Assembly (NCBI RefSeq): GCF_000271485.2
Contig: NZ_AKVN02000001.1
Coordinates: forward strand, 4,470,501 to 4,534,500
Direction of reading: 5' to 3'
Length of the DNA stretch: 64,000 nucleotides
From: Pelosinus fermentans DSM 17108
GTDB lineage: Bacteria > Bacillota > Negativicutes > DSM-13327
In this document: piece after piece, positions 9,019 through 17,387 of the stretch
How positions within the stretch are numbered: the first letter of the stretch is position 1
Layout: each line of letters starts with the position of its first letter
Made by a program: the position numbers and the translations under genes
The notes under the pieces: generated by a model
Seen by the model: only the letters and a program-made list of their open reading frames with translations
What the model was told of the DNA's origin: nothing
The model's database searches: none

Positions 9019-9963
9019 TCAATACTGCTTTATATACTCTTCCCAAGTATTCGGGTGAATCTTTTTAATCTCTTTCAGCCTATCACTTGGAATCTTAGTA
9101 TCCCAATAATTTACACCCTGCCAGGCAAATTCCTCAACAATCTCCATTTTCATCTTATATTCTTGTGATCCGATAGCAACAATCCAATCCCTTAATATGT
9201 CCACCGGAAAGAACTTTTCATTCGGGTCTTCATTGCCATAAGTTTCACTTCTGTAATATGGTTCCGATACTTTTGCTTTCTTTTCAGCAATCAAATAATG
9301 GGCATATGCATTTCTTTCTAATGCCGGCCCTCCTGCGAATAATGCTTTTACTGCAGCCGTTTTCCCGCTTTTCATTTTATGGTTAATATCAGCTCCGGCT
9401 TCTACTAAAGCTTTTGTTTTCTCAATACCACATCCAATAGATTGCATTAATATACTGGTGCCAGGCTTCATACCATGTTCATGACCAATATAAATCCAAT
9501 TAGGGTCAGCACCATATTTCAGCAGCAGCTTGACATATTTCGGATCCTTTTTGGCAACGGTATCCACCCAGGAAAAACCTGCTGCTACTGAAAGTGGTGT
9601 TTCTTCTGAATAGGTCTCATACCTTACAGATGCGATATTCGGGTCGGCGCCACATTGTAATAATGCTTCTGCAGAATTATATTTCTCCATTCCGACCGCC
9701 CATAGCAGCAAAGTCAATTTGTACTTAGGATCCTGATAATTCAATAGTTCCGGTTTATCTTTTGCTAGTTTTTCTATGGCTGCCGTGTTTTGTTCCTTTA
9801 CCGCGATTGCCAATTCCCAAACAGGAGTATCCTTGAAAATATTGATATTCGTCATTTTATATTCTCCCTTCACGCTTTCACTCTCTTGGCTATGACATCC
9901 GGATAATAGAACAGAAAAAAGGATCAGCAACATGGGGGTTATAAAGAATAACTTTTTATTCAT
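9019..9963 (-). CDS. Ankyrin-repeat lipoprotein, probable immunity protein (copy A)
   Basis: 314 residues. The N-terminus is a type II signal peptide with a lipobox (LLILFSVLLSGCHSQ), so the mature protein is a lipid-anchored envelope protein. Ankyrin repeats follow: AALLQCGADPNIASV-like, VKLLLKYGADPNWIYIG, TKALVEAGADINHKMK. It is nearly identical to copy B. T6SS lipases of the Tle class are commonly neutralised by periplasmic lipoproteins or repeat proteins encoded next to them; by that analogy this protein guards against a lipase effector. It lies behind the 27-codon leftover of an effector tail rather than a full effector gene, so it could be an orphan immunity gene. Ribosome-binding site GGGGGAG is inside the remnant. 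Confidence 0.8.
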   Translation of the reverse strand: MNKKLFFITPMLLILFSVLLSGCHSQESESVKGEYKMTNINIFKDTPVWELAIAVKEQNTAAIEKLAKDKPELLNYQDPKYKLTLLLWAVGMEKYNSAEALLQCGADPNIASVRYETYSEETPLSVAAGFSWVDTVAKKDPKYVKLLLKYGADPNWIYIGHEHGMKPGTSILMQSIGCGIEKTKALVEAGADINHKMKSGKTAAVKALFAGGPALERNAYAHYLIAEKKAKVSEPYYRSETYGNEDPNEKFFPVDILRDWIVAIGSQEYKMKMEIVEEFAWQGVNYWDTKIPSDRLKEIKKIHPNTWEEYIKQY

Positions 9964-9966
9964 TGT

Positions 9967-10047
9967 CTAGTTTTCTCCCCCTTTTTCTTTAATCCCATCT
10001 ATTACTGCATCCATCGAATGATTTTTAGCTGCATTTTCAACATTCGT
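9967..10047 (-). pseudogene. C-terminal remnant of a DUF4280-lipase effector gene
   Basis: The minus strand reads NHSMDAVIDGIKEKGGEN and a stop, the same as the end of the intact effector at 11065-11145. The rest of the gene is missing. It sits directly upstream of immunity copy A, as the intact effector does for copy B. Confidence 0.75.
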
Positions 10048-10116
10048 CTTTTAGCTTCTTATTGTTATGGCGACCGAGCTTACATTCAAATCATGCATAC
10101 GCAATGTATAACCCTA

Positions 10117-11061
10117 TCAATACTGCTTTATATACTCTTCCCAAGTATTCGGGTGAATCTTTTTAATCTGTTTCAGCCTATCACTTGGAATCTTAGTATC
10201 CCAATAATTCACACCCTGCCGGGCAAATTCCTCAACAATCTCCATTTTCATCTTATATTCTTGGGATCCGATAGCAACGATCCAATCCCTTAATATATCT
10301 ACCGGAAAAAACTTTTTATTCGGGTCTTCGTTGCCATAATTTTTACGTCTGTAATAGGGTTCCGACACATTTGCTTTTTTTTCAACAATCAAATAATGGG
10401 CATATGCATTTCTTTCTACTGCCGGTCCCCCTGCTAATAATGCTTGTACTGCAGCTGTGTTCCCTCTTTTCGTTTTATGGTTAATATCCGCCCCGGCTTC
10501 TACTAACGCTTTTGTTTTCTCAATACCGCATCCAATAGATTCCATTAATATACTGGTGCCCGGTTCCATACCATGTTCATGACCAATATAAATCCAATTC
10601 GGGTCAGCGCCATATTGTAGCAGCAGCTTGACATATTTCGGATCCTTTTTGGCATCGTTATCCACCCAGGAAAAACGTGTTGCTAATGAAAGGGGAGTTT
10701 GTTCGGAATAGGTCTCATACCTTACAGATGCGATATTCGGGTCGGCGCCACATTGTAATAATGCTTCTGCCGAATTGTATTTCTCCATTCCGACCGCCCA
10801 TAGCAGTAACGTCAGTTTGTACTTGGGATCCTGGTAATTGAGTAGCTCCGGTTTATCTTTTGTTAGTTTTTCTATGGCTGCCGTGTTTTGTTCCTTTACC
10901 GCGACTGCCAATTCCCACACGGGCGTATCCTTGAAGATATTAATATTCGTCATTTTATAGTCTCCCTTCGCGCCTTCACTCTCTTGGCTATGACATCCGG
11001 ATAATAGAACAGAAAAAAGGATCAGCAACATGGGGGTTATCAATAATAACTTTTTATTCAT
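10117..11061 (-). CDS. Ankyrin-repeat lipoprotein, probable immunity protein (copy B)
   Basis: 314 residues with the same layout as copy A: signal peptide and lipobox (LLSGC), then ankyrin repeats (ALLQCGADPNIAS, LLQYGADPNWIYIG, LVEAGADINHKTKRG). The start lies 3 bp after the effector stop, so the pair is co-transcribed and probably translationally coupled. Differences from copy A cluster in the repeat faces (for example LSLATRFSWVDND against LSVAAGFSWVDTV), which would be expected if the copies recognise different effector variants. The cognate effector is most likely the adjacent DUF4280-lipase. Lipid anchoring puts the protein where a phospholipase toxin would act. Confidence 0.85.
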   Translation of the reverse strand: MNKKLLLITPMLLILFSVLLSGCHSQESEGAKGDYKMTNINIFKDTPVWELAVAVKEQNTAAIEKLTKDKPELLNYQDPKYKLTLLLWAVGMEKYNSAEALLQCGADPNIASVRYETYSEQTPLSLATRFSWVDNDAKKDPKYVKLLLQYGADPNWIYIGHEHGMEPGTSILMESIGCGIEKTKALVEAGADINHKTKRGNTAAVQALLAGGPAVERNAYAHYLIVEKKANVSEPYYRRKNYGNEDPNKKFFPVDILRDWIVAIGSQEYKMKMEIVEEFARQGVNYWDTKIPSDRLKQIKKIHPNTWEEYIKQY

Positions 11062-11064
11062 TGT

Positions 11065-12174
11065 CTAGTTTTCTCCCCCTTTTTCTTTAATCCCATCTAT
11101 TACTGCATCCATGGAATGATTTTTAACTGCATTTTCACCATTTGTCACTGGATTCCACGTGTTAGTAGGGTATTGTGCAGGTAAATACTCCACGCTTCCA
11201 ATTGGTTTTGAAAACCAGCCTTCAGCAGAGTGTAAAATTTCACCATCGACAATATGTGCAGTCATTGAAGCAGAATAGTTTGAACCATTTGGGGTATAAG
11301 CATCTACATTAACAGCTGCAGGATTAAATAGTATCGCATTTTTGTTAGTTTCCACTGCGTTAGCTGCCGCTTCCGCACCACCCTTGGAATGACCGACAAA
11401 GGTTATATTGGCGTCAGAATGATCTTTAACAAAGTTCTTTGAATAGGCTAATGAATTCCGCACATCGTCTGACGCGCCAAAAGGCTGTTTAATATTATCA
11501 TCTCCATCTTCACTCCAAGACCAATCTCGTGTTCCTCTGTTCACCAGCGTATATTCCATTTTCTTTTCCTCTCCCTCTCCTACCGTCCTCGCATATACGC
11601 CGATTCTCATACTTTCTTTTTCCTCAGCATCATCCAACTGCCAACCTCCGGGTAAGGTATCTTGTTTTGCCTCCTCAAGGGATTTGGTAAAATACACGTG
11701 ATCTGCCATTTCTGCGGCTTCCATTACAGTGGGTCCGCCTGCTGTACCTGACGGATTCACCGCCGCTGCGGCAGCGGCGATTGCCTCCACTTCATCGCCG
11801 GCGGCTTCGTTGCGGTCACCCAGCTCAGCGCTGCCCGCGTTAATGACGATAGAGATGACGCCACCTTTGACGCAGGTTAGTTTGCTCTGTTCAATTAGGG
11901 CCGGTGCGCCCTCCAGGATATGTTTCTTGTTGACGTTGATCCAGGCCAGCGGCGTTACGGGCGAGCAGGGCAATTTTGTTGCGGCGCAGAAGCCGTATTT
12001 CAGAATATGCTGACCCGGTTTGTGATCGTTGGCGTTTAACAGTGGCTCTAGGCCCGGCGTATAGGCGACGCCGTGATCGACAGGCAGGTTCAGCAGATTT
12101 TCCGAACTGCCCTTGCTGCATTTGGATTTGGTTCCCCGAGGAATATACGCGGGTCCTGATGCGGTGGTTGACAT
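11065..12174 (-). CDS. DUF4280 (PAAR-like) tip fused to an alpha/beta-hydrolase lipase, probable effector
   Basis: 369 residues, start ATG at 12174 behind GAGGGAATAAC. Residues ~18-118 are DUF4280/PAAR-like: conserved Cys (SKCSKGS, YGFCAATKLPCSP, SKLTCVKGG) and the GGVISIVINAGS end, as in proteins that cap VgrG spikes. An Ala-rich linker with NPSGTA follows. The C-terminal half looks like a class-3-lipase fold: an acidic tryptophan-containing loop (RGTRDWSWSEDGDD) and the nucleophile elbow GHSKG at residues 261-265 (Ser263). Fusing a spike tip to an enzyme is the usual way to load T6SS effectors; phospholipase (Tle-like) activity is the prediction. It is followed 3 bp later by immunity copy B. 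Its 5' part is GC-rich like the structural genes and its 3' part AT-rich like the immunity genes, so the toxin half seems to have been swapped in. Confidence 0.85.
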   Translation of the reverse strand: MSTTASGPAYIPRGTKSKCSKGSSENLLNLPVDHGVAYTPGLEPLLNANDHKPGQHILKYGFCAATKLPCSPVTPLAWINVNKKHILEGAPALIEQSKLTCVKGGVISIVINAGSAELGDRNEAAGDEVEAIAAAAAAVNPSGTAGGPTVMEAAEMADHVYFTKSLEEAKQDTLPGGWQLDDAEEKESMRIGVYARTVGEGEEKKMEYTLVNRGTRDWSWSEDGDDNIKQPFGASDDVRNSLAYSKNFVKDHSDANITFVGHSKGGAEAAANAVETNKNAILFNPAAVNVDAYTPNGSNYSASMTAHIVDGEILHSAEGWFSKPIGSVEYLPAQYPTNTWNPVTNGENAVKNHSMDAVIDGIKEKGGEN

Positions 12175-12175
12175 G

Positions 12176-12727
12176 TTATTCCCTCACTTTCACCCGTTCC
12201 AGGCCGGCTGCCAGCGGTCTTCTTCTTAAGATGCTTTCGGCGGCGGCGAGGGATACGAGCCAGATTTCTTCGACGAGTCCGGCCACTTTGAGAATGTGTT
12301 TACCCCGGACGGCGTCTTCTTTCACCACGAGTTCCTCCACGATACCGGTATCGTAAATTTTGGCCGTATCGTGCAGGCACTCAGTCGGTTCGATATAGGG
12401 AATCCAGTAGAGCGGCACCGGCGACTTTACGCCTTGATCCGCGTCAAAATCGAGGGGGTAGAGCTGGACGCCCTTAAACTGTAGCTGGGGTTCGAGAAGC
12501 GAGAACAGATCCCGGAACCGGTCGGCGATCATAAAGCAGGGCGATTGGAGCATATCGCAAATTTCAAGCCCTATATCGGGTTGATAGTAGGAGACGACCA
12601 AGTCCTCCATTCTGGTAAAGACGGCCCGATCCATTTTGTAGGGATAGTATTCCCGATCGAGATTCTCGATGACAATGGGATTGGATACGATATGGCTTTG
12701 GGAAAGCCGAAAATATTCGTCTGTCAT
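12176..12727 (-). CDS. Conserved unknown protein of the injection cluster, 183 aa
   Basis: A soluble protein of 183 residues, start ATG at 12727 after GGGGAGAAATAAC, one base beyond the stop of the pentapeptide gene and one base before the effector gene. It has no signal peptide, membrane segment or motif that I recognise. Parts such as YYQPDIGLEICDMLQSPCF and FSLLEPQLQFKGVQLYPLDF recall Imm11/DUF1629-like proteins, but the match is weak. It lies between the spike-related genes and the PAAR-like effector at structural-cluster GC, which points to an adaptor, chaperone or loader for the effector tip. This role is inferred from position alone. Confidence 0.7.
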   Translation of the reverse strand: MTDEYFRLSQSHIVSNPIVIENLDREYYPYKMDRAVFTRMEDLVVSYYQPDIGLEICDMLQSPCFMIADRFRDLFSLLEPQLQFKGVQLYPLDFDADQGVKSPVPLYWIPYIEPTECLHDTAKIYDTGIVEELVVKEDAVRGKHILKVAGLVEEIWLVSLAAAESILRRRPLAAGLERVKVRE

Positions 12728-12728
12728 G

Positions 12729-13796
12729 TTATTTCTCCCCGCTTTCCGTCGTTTGGACTGCGGCCAGTTCCTGAAAATCGGAATCCGTATAGTCGCCGCC
12801 CTCGATTTCCATTTCCGTCAGCAACGAGTCTGTCAGCAGAGCGCCCGGAAAGCGGCAGTTTATAAGCTGCACATCTTCCAGCGTACAACTGGCGAATTCC
12901 AGGCTGCGGTAGACATCGTTTCTTTCATTGTCACGGCGCAGCGGTTCGGCCAGCACGTCCCGGAACTCAACTTCACTAAGCCGCGTATCCAGAAACAGCG
13001 CGCCGGACAACTGGACCTGTGTAAACAAGGTGCGCGCAAAGCGGCAGTTGGCAAAGGTGACATCGCTGAGATCAACGTCATCAAAGGTGCAGTCTTCGAA
13101 GGCGCAATCCTGGAACCGACTGAGGCTCAGATCCAGCCTGGTAAATGTTTTTTTGTGGTAGCGACATTTTTCGTAGGTGCGAAACCGCAGGGAATCGTCG
13201 GTACTGCAATTAAAAATGTCAATGGGCGGCAGAAGGGCAAACACCGCGCCCTGCCAGTCCTGGTACTCGCCAAACAGGATGTAGAATTCGTCCTCGCGCC
13301 TAAGTGCGCCGAGCGCCGGGGATGCGGCGAGGTCCTGCAGCCAGTATTTGAGCTTCGTGTACAGGCCGTAGGCAAGCAGCCGGACAGATTGCCAGCCCAA
13401 GCTTTCAAGATGGGCGCTCCGTACCCAGGTCCGCTGGTTTTTTGCCGCTTCCGTCAGGGCTTCTTCGTGGAAACGCCAATGGGCAAACAGCCAGGCAGCG
13501 TCAATGTATTCGCTGTAAAAAGGGTCGGCTACCGGCCACTCGCTGCTGTAAAAGTCAAGGCGCAGTTTGGTTTCGCCAAAGTGGACGGCGGTGTACAGCA
13601 CCGATATAGACAGATAGGCAGCCGGCGGCAAGCCTTCTAGCTGGCGCCGCGCCGCGTTTTCCATCGCGCTTTCCACGGCCGCCACGCAGGTTGCGGCGGC
13701 GGCCTCTTTGGCAAGATCCCGCAGGGTGTCGGCCAGCAGCTTACCTGCCAGTGGGACATAGTGCTCCGCCTGGAATGCGGCGACAACATCTTTCAT
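12729..13796 (-). CDS. Pentapeptide-repeat protein, possible effector adaptor
   Basis: 355 residues, start ATG at 13796 after AAAGGAGACGGAAC. The first ~180 residues are helical and Ala/Leu-rich. The second half is a pentapeptide-repeat right-handed beta helix (LSLSRFQDCAFEDCTFDDVDLSDVTFANCRFARTL in consecutive A/C-x-L/F-x-x steps). No signal peptide or membrane segment is visible. Pentapeptide-repeat proteins such as DUF2169-linked ones occur beside VgrG and PAAR genes and are thought to help load cargo. Here the gene sits directly between the VgrG-like gene and the unknown 183-aa protein plus PAAR-like effector, so a loading role is plausible. The catalytic role, if any, is unknown. Confidence 0.8.
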   Translation of the reverse strand: MKDVVAAFQAEHYVPLAGKLLADTLRDLAKEAAAATCVAAVESAMENAARRQLEGLPPAAYLSISVLYTAVHFGETKLRLDFYSSEWPVADPFYSEYIDAAWLFAHWRFHEEALTEAAKNQRTWVRSAHLESLGWQSVRLLAYGLYTKLKYWLQDLAASPALGALRREDEFYILFGEYQDWQGAVFALLPPIDIFNCSTDDSLRFRTYEKCRYHKKTFTRLDLSLSRFQDCAFEDCTFDDVDLSDVTFANCRFARTLFTQVQLSGALFLDTRLSEVEFRDVLAEPLRRDNERNDVYRSLEFASCTLEDVQLINCRFPGALLTDSLLTEMEIEGGDYTDSDFQELAAVQTTESGEK

Positions 13797-13814
13797 GGGT
13801 TCCGTCTCCTTTCA

Positions 13815-15212
13815 TTAGGTGATGACGACGTCCTTGGCCGCCAGGGTAATCTGGTCTGGCAGCATGTTGATGAACGATTCGCCCGATTTAAGCAGGATCT
13901 GTTCTTTGGCCAGCACCTGGATGTCTTTTTTGGCTTGTACGGTGACGTTGGCTTCCGATTCGACGGTGATATTCTGGGCGGAGACGATCTTGATACCGTC
14001 GTCCTGCGTCAGGTCAATGAATATTTTCTGATGCTGGCAGATGATATACAGCCCTCCGTCCGTCATCAGGAGTTCTTTGCCGCTGGGAGCTTTGAGGCTT
14101 TTATGGCGCGGGTTGGCCAGCGGAGCCGTATTAATCGAGCTGGCGGCAAAACCATCCGCTTCATTTTTGGAAGGAAACATGATGCGGACGTAATCACCGA
14201 TTTCCGGCATGCAGTACCAGCCGCTGCCGTCGCTGCTGGAGTAGGCGGTCGAATAGGGAAACCACCAGTCACCGCTGCCGTCGTACTCTTTGTCAATCTC
14301 GATAAGATGCACTTTGACGGTATCGCGCTGCACGTCTTTAACTTGGCCGATCAGCACCCGGCCGGCGCAGGCGGTGTTGGACACCTGGGGCGCGACAAAG
14401 CCGGTTTTTCCGGCCAGGAGGTATTCCATTTCCAAAATACCGTCTACAAGCCGGGCTTCCACTCCCTTGACGCGGCACTCGCTGCCGTTGATGGAGATTA
14501 TGTCACCGAGGTAGACATAGTCGTAGGACCGGGCGATCAAGGCGGAAAAATCCTGTCGCAGCGCCTCGCCGCCATCTGCCATGTAGTTCTCAGTAACCTG
14601 GTTGTATTCGTCGTCCTGCTTGCCATGCAGAAAGGAGGTTGTCGTAATTTCCTTGGTGTTGGCAACCGGCGGCAAGCCGACGAACACCAGCGGTTTAGGC
14701 GCAGTGATGCTGGTGAAGACCGGTACGTTGAAGCGTGAGGCCATGCGTTTGGTAAATTCCCAGTTGGTCTCGTCCATCTGCATGACGAGCGCGCCGATGA
14801 CCTGGTCGGTTACGGTCAGTTCCACGCTGCCGTTGCCGTCGTAGGCTTCGTTGAGGATCTGTTCGTAGGTTTTACCGCCGTTTTGATAGGTGCGCGATAT
14901 TTTTTTGATGTCCTGCAAGAAACTGGTGGTAATGCCCCGAACGGTCAGCACGCTGTAGCCGGCTTCATTCGCCACCGACAGGTTTTTGACGCCGCCTGTA
15001 AACAGGGTGACTGTCTCTTCACCGGCCGAACTGGTCACGGTAATCGACGTAGTTTCGTCGGCCCGCTGCTGGCAGTCTTTGGCATCTTCCGGCGCGATTT
15101 CACCGACAATGGTAATCTGGCCGTGTTCGTTGGGCCGGTGGGAAATATACAGTTCCTTAATGCGCGTAAAGGGGAAGCCTTCCACTTGAATCATGTTGTG
15201 AATGATACTCAT
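13815..15212 (-). CDS. VgrG-like spike protein
   Basis: 465 residues, start ATG at 15212. Residues ~1-300 follow the gp27/late-control-D pattern: an early strand segment (IQVEGFPFTRIKELYI), SVLTVRGITTSFLQDIKKIS, YEQILNEAYDG, and TNWEFTKRMASRFNVPVFTS, the counterpart of the VgrG WxFLxRxAEx segment. An OB-fold-like stretch (VKDVQRDTVKVHLIEIDKEY, WWFPYSTAYSS, MPEIGDYVRIMFPSKNE) comes next. The end is a repetitive beta spike (IKIVSAQNITVESEANVTVQ). It is shorter than proteobacterial VgrG. The N-terminus of the Rhs protein is a paralogue of this gene. In a contractile device it would sit on top of the tube and carry the DUF4280 tip. Confidence 0.85.
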   Translation of the reverse strand: MSIIHNMIQVEGFPFTRIKELYISHRPNEHGQITIVGEIAPEDAKDCQQRADETTSITVTSSAGEETVTLFTGGVKNLSVANEAGYSVLTVRGITTSFLQDIKKISRTYQNGGKTYEQILNEAYDGNGSVELTVTDQVIGALVMQMDETNWEFTKRMASRFNVPVFTSITAPKPLVFVGLPPVANTKEITTTSFLHGKQDDEYNQVTENYMADGGEALRQDFSALIARSYDYVYLGDIISINGSECRVKGVEARLVDGILEMEYLLAGKTGFVAPQVSNTACAGRVLIGQVKDVQRDTVKVHLIEIDKEYDGSGDWWFPYSTAYSSSDGSGWYCMPEIGDYVRIMFPSKNEADGFAASSINTAPLANPRHKSLKAPSGKELLMTDGGLYIICQHQKIFIDLTQDDGIKIVSAQNITVESEANVTVQAKKDIQVLAKEQILLKSGESFINMLPDQITLAAKDVVIT

Positions 15213-15219
15213 GCCGTTC

Positions 15220-15837
15220 TCACTCCCTATTTACCAAAATCCGGTAGGATGCAATGATTTCTTCGGCAAGCGGCTCCAGCCGCTTGCGGTCCTGATAACG
15301 GAAATTGACGAAGCCAATAAGCAGCCGGGCGTCAACGTTAGCGTAGAACATCATGTTATAGAGTGCGCCTTCCAGCGTCTGGCTGATAAAATACATTTTC
15401 GCCACCTGCCGGCCACCGCAGTGGATGGTTTCCGTCTTGACCACTTTTACCTGGGGGCCGCCTTTTTCCAGCAGACCGCGGGCCAGTTTGGGAAATTCCT
15501 TGATCTGTTCTTCGGGTACTACATGCCGTGTATGGTTAAAGCCCACCATAAAATATAGCGGCTCGTTTCCCATTACAAGCTGCGGGCGATTTCCCAGGGG
15601 AAACAGCGCCTGTACGACATCTGCTTCCAGGGGAATAAAGTCTATGGGAAGCCGGATGGAGATTTGTCCGTCCAGTAGTTCCCGGTCGGCAAATACAGTC
15701 GGATAACCGAAAATATCGACCGTTTCGTCGTAAATGCCCTGCGTAAGTTCACGCTCCACAGCCTCGTCGGCATGAGCGTCTTTTTCTGCTGCTTTCACGC
15801 TATTTTTTAGTTCCAGGATTCTTTCGTCCATTTCCAT
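15220..15837 (-). CDS. DcrB/DUF1795-like protein of the injection cluster
   Basis: 205 residues from an ATG at 15837, which has AGGAGG ten bases upstream; longer frames lack a site. The N-terminal 40 residues are a charged helix (ERILELKNSVKAAEKD), followed by a compact alpha/beta domain resembling DcrB/PsbP-like proteins (ISIRLPIDFIPL, then MMFYANVDARLLIGFVNFRY near the end). There is no signal peptide, although most DcrB proteins are exported. It stops 7 bp before the VgrG-like start, so it probably works with the spike. DUF1795 proteins often accompany VgrG/PAAR effectors as adaptors (EagR chaperones belong to this fold). That known link makes an effector-loading chaperone the best guess. 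Confidence 0.7.
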   Translation of the reverse strand: MEMDERILELKNSVKAAEKDAHADEAVERELTQGIYDETVDIFGYPTVFADRELLDGQISIRLPIDFIPLEADVVQALFPLGNRPQLVMGNEPLYFMVGFNHTRHVVPEEQIKEFPKLARGLLEKGGPQVKVVKTETIHCGGRQVAKMYFISQTLEGALYNMMFYANVDARLLIGFVNFRYQDRKRLEPLAEEIIASYRILVNRE

Positions 15838-15856
15838 TCCAGCATTGCCTCCTTTG

Positions 15857-16633
15857 TCAATCCACAATAACCTGACGCCTTTGGCGCTCCGTGCGGGAAA
15901 GTTCGCGCTCGCCGTTGTCTTTGATCCGGCTTAATATGGTAAGCAGCGCTTCAAAAATCACCAGGTTGTCGCAGTCGGCAACCGCTTTTTTCAGCTTGGT
16001 GGCTGTATAGAGGAGTATGACCTCCCGGTTTAGTGCCTCCTTAGCGTTCAGAGCCTGCAGACAAAATGCCGTATCGACAGGGTCCATGGCGTACGCGGCC
16101 GCTTCCCGTGCAAAGGCCCGGGTAATGTCCGGCGAAAGCGAGTTGGCCCCGACGGCGGCAAAGGGTGCGTGGATGGTGTTGACGGTATCGAATTCGGTAT
16201 TACGGTCGGCAAAATCCACATAATTCATCCGGAGTCTGGCACCGGCCTGCAGTTTAAAACGGCATAGTTCCATTTCTTCTTTGCCCAGCCTGAGATTGTT
16301 CACAAGCGCAGTTTCCACTTCGCGGTAGATATAGCCGTCTTTTCGGACTTCGTCCTTGAACTCCAGCTTGAAGACCGCCCAATTGTCGGTGGGATAGTAA
16401 GCAAGGGAAAGCGGTTCGGTAATCAGGTACACATTGTCCTTATAGCGGATGACGCCCCGGTGTAAGGTAATGGTATCCACCGTTGTCGTAATGCGGCAGC
16501 CGCTGACAATACCGTCGCTATAGTCTTCGTGGATAAGCCGCCCGTATTCGTACGCGTAGTCGCGCAGTTCTGTCAGCATGGTCGTTCGCAGTACATGTGC
16601 GTGTTCAAAGAGGGGAAAAACCTGTCCATTCAT
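15857..16633 (-). CDS. Putative baseplate component, 258 aa
   Basis: 258 residues, ATG at 16633 with AAGGAGG. The N-terminal half is strand-rich and starts MNGQVFPLFEHAHVLRTTML; it contains IVSGCRITTTVDTITLHRGVIRYKDNVYLI, a pattern seen in tail-fibre-attachment or baseplate proteins in which a surface value is stated and then modified. The C-terminal half is helical (DPVDTAFCLQALNAKEALNREVILLYTATKLKKAVADCDNL). The strand-rich half followed by a helical one is reminiscent of TssK/baseplate wedge connectors, but I cannot show homology. It is part of a tight run of four genes between the Sel1 protein and the spike genes. The role is inferred from position. Confidence 0.65.
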   Translation of the reverse strand: MNGQVFPLFEHAHVLRTTMLTELRDYAYEYGRLIHEDYSDGIVSGCRITTTVDTITLHRGVIRYKDNVYLITEPLSLAYYPTDNWAVFKLEFKDEVRKDGYIYREVETALVNNLRLGKEEMELCRFKLQAGARLRMNYVDFADRNTEFDTVNTIHAPFAAVGANSLSPDITRAFAREAAAYAMDPVDTAFCLQALNAKEALNREVILLYTATKLKKAVADCDNLVIFEALLTILSRIKDNGERELSRTERQRRQVIVD

Positions 16634-16664
16634 AAATCATTTGCCTCCTTTTTCAAAAGCAGTC

Positions 16665-17375
16665 CTAAAACAGCGCGATGGTGTCGGGCTGCATGGCAGC
16701 ATCTACGCCGATGATACCGAAATGGTATTCCCAGAACAGCCGCGCCGAAAAGCCAAAGGGCAGAAACAGTTCGAGCAGGAACTTGAGAATTTGCGCCTTC
16801 TCTTTTGTTTCTTTCTCACCGAGATACAAGAGCAGTTCTTTGTTGTTATAATTGCTTTGGTACAGCAGGCTGCCGGTAAAGGCCGTCCGGACCGCCCGGC
16901 GGAAAACCCGCAGGCTGGTTCCGGTCTGAAGCTGGGTTAGGAGTTCGTTGGCCAGACTAAATTGCAGCTTCCGGTCCATGACCGCTACCGCCGCGGCCGC
17001 TTCCCGGCCGTAAACGCCGTCCAAAAGCTCAGCCCGCAGTTGGCGGACGAAGTATTCCCGTTTGGTAAGGCCGTGCTTTAAATCGATTTCACTCAAGAGA
17101 TGCACGACTACATCGAAAAAGCAGGCGACGCATTGGGCAAGATCCCGGTTTTCCGGCCGGGCCAGCAGCTCGGGATGCAAAAGTTCCTGAAAAATGTGGC
17201 TGAAACGATAGAGCGCGTTGATCTCGACAACCGTGCTTTCGAGCCTGTCCTGATTGATGCAGGGGAAGGCCTGCTCGCAATACGGACTGTATTCTTTCGC
17301 CTGCTGAAACAAGAGCTCGGCTTTGTCCATGCCTTGCGCTTCGGCCTGTAAAACGATGTCCCAAATAAAATTCAC
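16665..17375 (-). CDS. Unrecognised helical protein of the baseplate gene block, 236 aa
   Basis: 236 residues starting with GTG at 17375, preceded by AAGGAGGTGGAGCC. Mostly alpha-helical by composition, with no signal peptide or membrane segment. Visible stretches include ALYRFSHIFQELLHPELLARPENR and KAQILKFLLELFLPFGFSARLFWEYHFGI near the C-terminus. The ending FGFSARLFWEYHFG is a little like the C-termini of TssG-type baseplate proteins, but the match is too short to rely on. The gene lies 12 bp downstream of the 429-aa protein gene, in the place where a TssF-TssG pair would be expected in a T6SS. Function unknown. Confidence 0.65.
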   Translation of the reverse strand: MNFIWDIVLQAEAQGMDKAELLFQQAKEYSPYCEQAFPCINQDRLESTVVEINALYRFSHIFQELLHPELLARPENRDLAQCVACFFDVVVHLLSEIDLKHGLTKREYFVRQLRAELLDGVYGREAAAAVAVMDRKLQFSLANELLTQLQTGTSLRVFRRAVRTAFTGSLLYQSNYNNKELLLYLGEKETKEKAQILKFLLELFLPFGFSARLFWEYHFGIIGVDAAMQPDTIALF

Positions 17376-17387
17376 GGCTCCACCTCC

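Larger units (their letters stand above)
8950..11145. repeat. Tandem duplication of a 1,098-bp unit (8950-10047 and 10048-11145)
   Basis: The two ankyrin lipoprotein genes and their flanks match at a constant offset of 1,098 bp (for example 9019/10117, 9963/11061, 9967/11065). The match begins near 8950/10048 (cttcttattgttatgg) and ends near 10047/11145. Each unit holds the last ~27 codons of the lipase effector, the start of the immunity gene and the whole immunity gene. Scattered substitutions show that the copies have diverged, so this is not an assembly artefact of one copy. Confidence 0.85.

Noticed and set aside
9019-11061. Assembly duplication of one ankyrin gene
   Set aside because: The two copies differ at many scattered positions, including amino-acid changes, and have different upstream genes.
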